The notes under the pieces are model-generated. The model did not search any database. It saw only the letters and a list, made by a program, of their open reading frames with translations, and had not been told where the DNA came from. Position numbers and translations under genes: made by a program. A stretch of 64,000 nucleotides of DNA. Origin: CBDCCV01 sp965215025. Its GTDB lineage: Bacteria; Bacteroidota; Rhodothermia; Rhodothermales; Salinibacteraceae. Within the stretch, counting starts at the first letter, position 1; the number at the start of each line of letters is the position of its first letter. The stretch lies in assembly GCA_965215025.1 (NCBI GenBank), contig CBDCCV010000002.1, positions 1,488,001 to 1,552,000 on the forward strand, given 5' to 3'. This document shows positions 58,839-64,000 of this stretch, one piece after another.

Positions 58839-59948
58839 TCAGTTGGAGCCGCCTCCGCCGTCGCCGCGCTGCATCCGCTCGATCTCCTGGCGGATGATGC
58901 GGCGGAGCGACTCGCGCAGCTGCTGATCGGCCGGGCGCTCACCCTCGATGATCGCCTCGCGGTACTGCTCGAGCGCGCCGGGGTTGGTGACGCTGAACTC
59001 GACGCGCCGATTGAGCGTGCGGCCCGTGGCCGTGGCGTTGGTGGCAATCGGCTCGCTCTCGCCGAAGCCGCGCGTGTCGAGGCGGCCCGCGTCGATGCCG
59101 AAGCTGCCGACGAGGTAGTCGCGCACGGCGGTGGCGCGGCGCGCCGAAAGTTCCTGGTTGTAGGCCTCGGAGCCAACGGCGTCGGTGTGCCCGTCGATGC
59201 GGAAGCGCAGGTCCGGGTACTTCTGCATCGTCTCGCCCACGACGTCGAGCGTGGCCTCGGCCTCGGGCAGGAGCGTGCTCTGGTTGAACTCGAAGTTGAC
59301 GCCGACGGCGCGGAAGAGGCCCGTCTCCAACACGGCGCGCTCGACCCGGCGCACCGTGGGCGGCGCGTCCTCGCGCGGCGGGGGCGGGGGCGGCGTCTCG
59401 GCGCGCGGCGGGGGCGCCTGGCCGGCGTCCGGCGGCGGGGCGAGGAGGCTGTCGGCTATGGCGGCGGAGTCGGCGCGCGCGCCGTCTCTGAGGTCGATCA
59501 CCGAAGGATCGCGGTGCGGGTCATCGTCGAAGTCGTAGCGCCGGTACGGGTCGTAGTCGTCGCGGCGGGGCGTGGGGTAGGGGTAGAGCGGCGTCTGCGG
59601 CGGCGCGCTCCTCGGCTGGGTGATGACGCGGCCGTCCTCGTCCGTCATGACGGTGACCTGCACCTGCGGCACGACGATCATCGGATAGATGACGCGCTGC
59701 ATCGTCCGGCCGCCGGGGCCGATGCGGCCTACGCGCTGGCGCACCTGCATCACGCTGCGCGGCGCCGGAGCGACGGTCCTGGGCTGCATCATCACGCGCC
59801 GCTGCGGCGGCTGCGCGCTCGTCGTCGTGTCTGTCGAGACGGAGGCGCGCGCCGGGGCGGTGGTGTCCTGCGCGGCGGCCGGGCCTGCGCTCAGGAGGCC
59901 GGCCAGGAGCAGGAGGAGAAGGGGCATCTTCATAGGTAGAGGCTTCAT
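58839..59948 (-). CDS. OmpA-family outer membrane/peptidoglycan-binding protein
   Basis: The 369-residue protein has a signal peptide (about 1-27, ending PAAAQD). A long Pro/Asp/Arg-rich low-complexity region follows (30-200), then an OmpA C-terminal domain at about 215-322 with VNFEFNQSTLL, GHTDAVGS (253-260), and D256/R271 for diaminopimelate binding. It lacks a beta-barrel, so it is a periplasmic peptidoglycan linker rather than a porin. It starts at the ATG at 59948; Met6 is an alternative. It is downstream of the large barrel gene on the same strand, separated by about 145 bp. Confidence 0.9.
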   Translation of the reverse strand: MKPLPMKMPLLLLLLAGLLSAGPAAAQDTTAPARASVSTDTTTSAQPPQRRVMMQPRTVAPAPRSVMQVRQRVGRIGPGGRTMQRVIYPMIVVPQVQVTVMTDEDGRVITQPRSAPPQTPLYPYPTPRRDDYDPYRRYDFDDDPHRDPSVIDLRDGARADSAAIADSLLAPPPDAGQAPPPRAETPPPPPPREDAPPTVRRVERAVLETGLFRAVGVNFEFNQSTLLPEAEATLDVVGETMQKYPDLRFRIDGHTDAVGSEAYNQELSARRATAVRDYLVGSFGIDAGRLDTRGFGESEPIATNATATGRTLNRRVEFSVTNPGALEQYREAIIEGERPADQQLRESLRRIIRQEIERMQRGDGGGGSN

Positions 59949-60092
59949 GGCCGTAAAAGGCGGCGAGCCAGAACGCGCGCGCCGGAGCGCTCTTCCCTTG
60001 CCGCCTGTGGCGAAGGGAAAGCGCCCCGGCCCGTCGCGCAGGATTGCTTCTCCCGGCGCGCGAGGGCGCCCGGCGCGGAACCGCTCGGAGCC

Positions 60093-62678
60093 TTAAAAGC
60101 CCGCGCGGTACCCGATGAGGAAGCGGTTGTAATCGAAGAAGTTCACCGTGCTGTACTCGCCGAAGACGGCGCCGCCGCCCACTTCGTACTCGGCGCCGAG
60201 GAGCACGTTGACACCCAGCCCCGTCTCCGTGGTCAGGCCCAGGCCCGCGCCGGCGTACGGCGAAACCGAGTCGCCGATGTATCGCTGCAGCGTGTTCACG
60301 TCCACGATCCCGTTGACGAGCAGATCGAGCGAGACGCCGTCCCCGAAGCCGATCATGGCCTCCGGCTGGAAGCGGAAGTCGAGGCCGCCTACGCCAACGC
60401 CGCGGTCCGAGCCGTAGTCGCCGCGCGCGCCGACGAGGAAGCGGCCCGGCCCGATGGCGTAGCCCGCCGTGGGCACCACGCGCTCGGGCGTGTACCCCCC
60501 GCCGCCGCCAATGATCGTTTGCGTCTCGCCGTCTTCGTCATCCGTCTGAATGACGGTGGGCGTGCTCTGGCGGTCTTGCACCTCGTCAAGCTCGTCTTCA
60601 AGCTCGTTGGCGAGGCGGTCGAGGCGCTCTTCAAGCTCGCGCCGCTCCTGGCGCTCCTCGTCCAACTCGCGCCGCAACGCCTCGTTGCTCACCGAGGGGA
60701 CCTGCCCGCCGGAGGCTTGGATCTCGCGGCGGATCGTCTCGCTCACGATGCGCTCGACCTCGCGCTCGTTGATGCTGCGGCCTTCGGCGTCAGCCTGTGC
60801 CATCTCGCTGCGCATGGTCTCGCGCACGATGCTCTCGATCTGCTGCTGCGACAGCCCGCCGGCCATGCCACCCGTGCCGGGCTGCACTTGCCCGCCCTGG
60901 ATCACCGTGGGCGGCGCGTACTGCGTCTCCACGCTCACGTCGTTGGCCGTCTCGCCGACGCGGATGTAAACCTCGCCGACCTCAGGGATGGGCAGGGTGA
61001 TGGTCTCGCCCGAGAGGTTCGAGCCGGTGCGGAGGGTAGCGCGCCGGCCGTCGTCGTCCTGGAAGCGGCGGCGCTCGTCGCGGTCGCGCTCGGCGCGCTC
61101 GACGTCGGCGCGGATGCGCTCCACCTCGCGGCGCTCCTGCTCCTGTGTAAGGTTCTGGTTTTCGAGCGAGTCGAGGCGCGCCTGCAGGCGGTTGATCTCC
61201 TGCTGCGTCTCTTGGGAGCGCCGGCGCTCGCGCTCGGTCATCTGCTCGCGCATCTGCTCTCTTTCGCGCCGGCGCTCGCGCTCGAGGACGGCGCTTGGGG
61301 AGCGGTCAGCGCCCCCGCCGCCGAAGCTGAACTTCAGCCCGCCGGTGTACATCAGGCTGCCGAAGACGTTGTCCGGGTTGCTCAGGTCCTCGACGTCCTC
61401 GTTGCTCATGAAGAGGTAGCGCGCGCTGCCCTTGAGCGTGAGCGCGTCCCCGAGCGGCAGCTCCACGCCGCCGCCGGCGATGCCGAAGTAGCGGTCGTCC
61501 GGCACGCTGGCGTCGTCGTCGTCGAGGTCGTCGTCGTAGCCGCTCAAGACGTTCATGTAGCCGGCGCCGACGATGCCGAAGGGCGTAAAGCTGCGCTGGC
61601 CGAAGCTCTGCCCGAAGCGCAGGTTGAGGTCGCCGCCGTAGAAGGCGATGTCCTCGAAGTTGTCCGGCGGCACCTCGTCAAAGACGCCGTCGCCGGAGGT
61701 GCCGCGCCAGTAGAAGCCGCGCACGCCCACGAAGGGGCCAAGCTCGAAGCCGGCGTTCACGCCCGCCACGTTCTGATCCTTGGGAAAGCCCAGGGCGTCG
61801 TTGAACTCGATGCGCCCGAAGAACGGCTCGACGAAGATTTCCACGCCCTCGCGCCCACCGAACTGGTCCAAGATGGCGCGGTCCAGCTCGGTCAGTTCCC
61901 CGGTGCGGCGCCCGCCCAGGAAGATCTCCAGCGAGGCGCGCGCCGAGGGGGCGTAGACGTTGACCTGGTTGAAGTCCCCGCGCTCGACGTCGTCAAAATC
62001 GTCGCCAAGCGCGTCGTTGATGTCGCCGAGGTCGCCGTCATCACCGGTGAGGAAGGTCGTAGCCACGTTGTAGCGGTAGGCGAGCATCTGCCCGCCGACG
62101 GAGAGCGTATAGCGGTCCAGGAGGCTGAACGTCACGCCCACGCCGCCGGTGGCGTAGATCGTCTCGGTGACGTCGCGGTTGTCGGGGTCGATCTCGAGGA
62201 TGCCGGCGCCGACGGAGACGTAGGGGAGGAACTCCGCCGCGTCGCCCACGCCGCTGCCGAGGTTGAGCTTGATCTGCGCGCCGTAGCGCTTGAGGTCCAC
62301 GTCGCGCGCGTCGAGGCCGTCGAGCGCGTCCAGGATGGCCTGCTGTCGGTCCGAGGCGTTGTCGATGGAGAAGTTGCTGAAGTCCGTCTGCGCGCTGCGG
62401 TTGAGCAGGTACACGCCGCTCAAGGTGAGGTACTGCCCGAAGCCGAGGCCGACCTCGCCGCCGTAGAGGAAGCCGTTTTCAAGGCCGCCGTTGTTGCCCC
62501 CGAGGAAATCGTTCTCGAAGAGCACGTACTCCCCCGTGGGCGAGAGCGTGTAGCTGATGCCGTCCACCTGTGCCTGAGCCGGCGCGGCGGCGAGCGCGAA
62601 GAGGAGCAGGCCCAGCAGGAGCGCCGCGCCCGCGCGGAGCACACCACGCGGGGCGGCCTTCGTATCGCCGTGTGTCAT
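60093..62678 (-). CDS. Large outer-membrane protein with two beta-barrel-like regions joined by coiled coils
   Basis: The 861-residue protein starts at the ATG at 62678 (MTHGDTKAAP), with a signal peptide ending near APAQAQ (about residue 37). Residues about 40-440 have alternating short strands and Gly/Asp turns (YLTLSGVYLLNRS, GAQIKLNLGSG, GARAYLF-like KGSARYLFMSNED), as in an outer-membrane barrel. Residues about 460-540 are a charged coiled coil (ERERRREREQMREQMTERER), and a second coiled coil lies about 630-700. Residues about 735-861 are a further strand-rich segment ending NRFLIGYRAGF with terminal Phe, the usual barrel-assembly signal. I do not recognise the family. Confidence 0.7.
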   Translation of the reverse strand: MTHGDTKAAPRGVLRAGAALLLGLLLFALAAAPAQAQVDGISYTLSPTGEYVLFENDFLGGNNGGLENGFLYGGEVGLGFGQYLTLSGVYLLNRSAQTDFSNFSIDNASDRQQAILDALDGLDARDVDLKRYGAQIKLNLGSGVGDAAEFLPYVSVGAGILEIDPDNRDVTETIYATGGVGVTFSLLDRYTLSVGGQMLAYRYNVATTFLTGDDGDLGDINDALGDDFDDVERGDFNQVNVYAPSARASLEIFLGGRRTGELTELDRAILDQFGGREGVEIFVEPFFGRIEFNDALGFPKDQNVAGVNAGFELGPFVGVRGFYWRGTSGDGVFDEVPPDNFEDIAFYGGDLNLRFGQSFGQRSFTPFGIVGAGYMNVLSGYDDDLDDDDASVPDDRYFGIAGGGVELPLGDALTLKGSARYLFMSNEDVEDLSNPDNVFGSLMYTGGLKFSFGGGGADRSPSAVLERERRREREQMREQMTERERRRSQETQQEINRLQARLDSLENQNLTQEQERREVERIRADVERAERDRDERRRFQDDDGRRATLRTGSNLSGETITLPIPEVGEVYIRVGETANDVSVETQYAPPTVIQGGQVQPGTGGMAGGLSQQQIESIVRETMRSEMAQADAEGRSINEREVERIVSETIRREIQASGGQVPSVSNEALRRELDEERQERRELEERLDRLANELEDELDEVQDRQSTPTVIQTDDEDGETQTIIGGGGGYTPERVVPTAGYAIGPGRFLVGARGDYGSDRGVGVGGLDFRFQPEAMIGFGDGVSLDLLVNGIVDVNTLQRYIGDSVSPYAGAGLGLTTETGLGVNVLLGAEYEVGGGAVFGEYSTVNFFDYNRFLIGYRAGF

Positions 62679-62800
62679 AGGTTGGCTTCGGGGTTGCGTG
62701 ATGCGAGGGAGCATAGGTCAAGAAGGTGGTTGGGTGAGGGCGCGCCGGGGGCAGAGGCCGCGCTCTAAAAGCGGCGGCGGTACGCTTTTACGAGTCCTGC

Positions 62801-63358
62801 TCATTCAGACTTGTTTAGAGCGATGACGAGCTGACCGCTGGCCGAGGTAATGCCGGTGTACTGCCGCTCGCCTTCGGGGATGCCGAGACGATCCTCGTAC
62901 TCCTCCAGGTTGACGCCCGAGCGTTCGCGCTCGACCGAGAGCATGGCGCCACCGTTCTCGATGTTGAGCCGCAGCGTCCCAGGCAAAAGCAACTCCTCCG
63001 GGTTGTCGTCCCCGCTGAAGCTGAGGCGGACCTCACCCCCGTCTACGTCAATCTCGCCCCCGATGAGGCGGCGGATGTTGTCGCCAGGAACCTTGTACTC
63101 GAGATCAAACGTGCCCCGGCGGCCGATGACGTTGAGAAAGGTGCTGCTCGCGTTGACCTGCGAGAGGATGTTGGCCGTGGGCAGGTTCGGGTTCGCCGGG
63201 CGGAATTCGAAAGTGCTGAACGTGTAGCGGCCGTCGAGGTCCTCGACGTCCACGTCGTCATCGTCGCCGTTCGAGTCGCAGGCGGCGAAGGCGAAAAGGC
63301 TCAAAAGAAGGAGGGCGCTTCCAAGAACAGAGCGGCGCAGGACAGCTAGAGTGCTCAT
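62801..63358 (-). CDS. Lipoprotein of unknown function
   Basis: The 185-residue protein starts at the ATG at 63358 (MSTLAVLRRSVLGS). It has a lipoprotein signal with lipobox FAAC and lipidated C27, followed by DSNGDDDDVDVED. The acidic stretch after Cys resembles the surface-export signal of Bacteroidota lipoproteins. The mature part is strand-rich (RYTFSTFEFRP, TFLNVIGRRGTFDLEYKV, GQLVIALNKSE), like a small lipocalin- or beta-sandwich-type domain. Function unknown. Confidence 0.8.
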   Translation of the reverse strand: MSTLAVLRRSVLGSALLLLSLFAFAACDSNGDDDDVDVEDLDGRYTFSTFEFRPANPNLPTANILSQVNASSTFLNVIGRRGTFDLEYKVPGDNIRRLIGGEIDVDGGEVRLSFSGDDNPEELLLPGTLRLNIENGGAMLSVERERSGVNLEEYEDRLGIPEGERQYTGITSASGQLVIALNKSE

Positions 63359-63807
63359 GGGTAGATGCGGGTAGTTTTTTCGAGAAAGGGCAGGCCCGCG
63401 TGCGCTGAGCCGAACCTGCAACGACCAATCTAACGGTGTCTTTCCGGGACGTGTGCAACCCCTTTGTAATTATTAAGGGTAAGCAAGCGATGCTTAACTA
63501 GCGAAGAAAAAGCGCACATTTTCTTCGGCGCCTTGCCGGGGCAAAGCCGGGCCTCTAACCGCGTCCGTCCTCAGAGGTTCAGGGGGGCGGGGAATTACCC
63601 TACAGGCTTGCCGCCCGCTCAGCGGTAGTATTTACCGACGAGATCACTTTTTTACAACACTTCTTCCGCTTTTCGTGTGGCGGCTTCTCCGCTGCTAAGA
63701 CGTTTGCGGCGCACAGGGCGGCTTTAGGACGCGGCAGCGCTCGTCTGGCACAGTCAATGCGCACCCGTTGGGCGTCTCCCAAGCTCTCTTTATCCGCCCC
63801 TCTTCCT
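63359..63807. other. Divergent intergenic region between two lipoprotein genes
   Basis: This 449-bp stretch lies between divergent lipoprotein genes and contains no gene that I can support; a 72-codon leftward frame at 63600-63818 overlaps the rightward lipoprotein start and looks spurious. It includes an AT-rich stretch (63,465-63,520, AATTATTAAGGG and neighbours) that probably holds promoter elements for one or both genes. No convincing box pair was found. Confidence 0.5.
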
Positions 63808-64000
63808 ATGCGCAGCACTACGGTACGCCTGATTTATCTCTTCGCCTTTGCCCTCTTGATGGGCCTCCTCAGCGCCGGCTGCGACGCCATGGGCGAAGAG
63901 GACACCAGCGGCACCTTCTTCCTGAAGGGTCAGGTCCTGAACGCCGAGACGAACAACCCCGTCCCCGGCGCCGTCGTGCGCGCGGCCTCGCGCCGGGGCG
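63808..64000 (+). CDS. Lipoprotein with carboxypeptidase-regulatory-like domain, cut by window end
   Basis: The visible 64 residues start at the ATG at 63808. A lipoprotein signal ends in LSAGC with lipidated C25, then DAMGEEDTSG. TFFLKGQVLNAETNNPVPGAVVRA matches the start of a carboxypeptidase regulatory-like (CarboxypepD_reg) beta-sandwich domain (written in two parts: TFFLKGQVLNAE and TNNPVPGAVVRA). Such domains occur in surface lipoproteins and TonB-linked proteins of Bacteroidota. The rest lies outside the window. Confidence 0.8.
   Translation, partial: MRSTTVRLIYLFAFALLMGLLSAGCDAMGEEDTSGTFFLKGQVLNAETNNPVPGAVVRAASRRG

Noticed and set aside
60519..62768. Rightward 749-codon open frame opposite the large barrel gene
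   Set aside because: It is antisense to a protein with a signal peptide and regular strand/coil pattern, and its translation is low-complexity (Val/Ala/His/Arg).

Overview
The window is a GC-rich bacterial chromosome segment with densely packed genes. Most start codons lack a Shine-Dalgarno run, and several starts are GTG or TTG. Lipoproteins carry acidic residues after the lipobox cysteine, the 2-oxoacid:ferredoxin oxidoreductase has the KorAB type, and an OmpA-family protein is present. Together these suggest a member of the Bacteroidota/Rhodothermota assemblage (Rhodothermales-like). This is an inference from gene style, not a database result.

Positions 1-46,000 form one large surface-polysaccharide (capsule/exopolysaccharide) locus, transcribed almost entirely leftward from a likely promoter near 46,155-46,184. 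In transcription order it encodes: a Wzc-type tyrosine autokinase and an SLBB-domain periplasmic protein; a UDP-sugar dehydrogenase and a UDP-glucuronate 4-epimerase-like enzyme; a polyprenyl-phosphate GT2, a UPF0104/LPG-synthase-type membrane protein, an FrhB-like iron-sulfur protein and a toroid lyase-like protein; two GT-C membrane proteins; GDP-mannose 4,6-dehydratase; several GT2, GT4 and GT52-like glycosyltransferases; a Wzx-type flippase and an MsbA/PglK-type ABC exporter. Decorating enzymes follow: three FkbM and four other methyltransferases, a sulfotransferase, a polysaccharide deacetylase-fold protein, an ATP-grasp ligase and a glutamine-dependent asparagine synthase homologue. The likely product is an acidic, O-methylated, sulfated and perhaps amidated glycan.

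A rightward island inside the locus (25.2-29.9 kb) encodes a CMP-nonulosonate synthetase, a NeuB synthase fused to a second TIM barrel, a fucokinase-like GHMP kinase and a second GMD-like dehydratase. This points to a sialic-acid-like sugar, and the GT52/polysialyltransferase-like protein at 21.6-22.7 kb is a candidate user of it. An intact IS982-family element (38,772-39,729) and a short element with related ends (23,693-23,848) lie in the locus.

The most striking feature is a patchwork of perfectly identical DNA inside otherwise diverged paralogues: two GT4 genes (679-bp and 257-bp blocks), two GMD-like genes (294-bp inverted block) and two GT-C genes (289-bp direct block). The pattern suggests recent gene conversion, and for the GMD pair a possible recombination-driven inversion.

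From the tRNA-Leu(CAA) at 46,334 rightwards the content is housekeeping: proBA, a GNAT acetyltransferase, a MamK-like actin next to a cell-wall amidase, thyA, apaG, the korAB operon, a DoxX protein, two outer-membrane proteins and two lipoproteins (the last cut by the window edge). Six 28-29-nt hairpins that begin GTA and end TAC, with compensating stem changes, sit just downstream of rightward genes here. They were not seen in the capsule half, where a different GTCATT-type palindromic repeat occurs.
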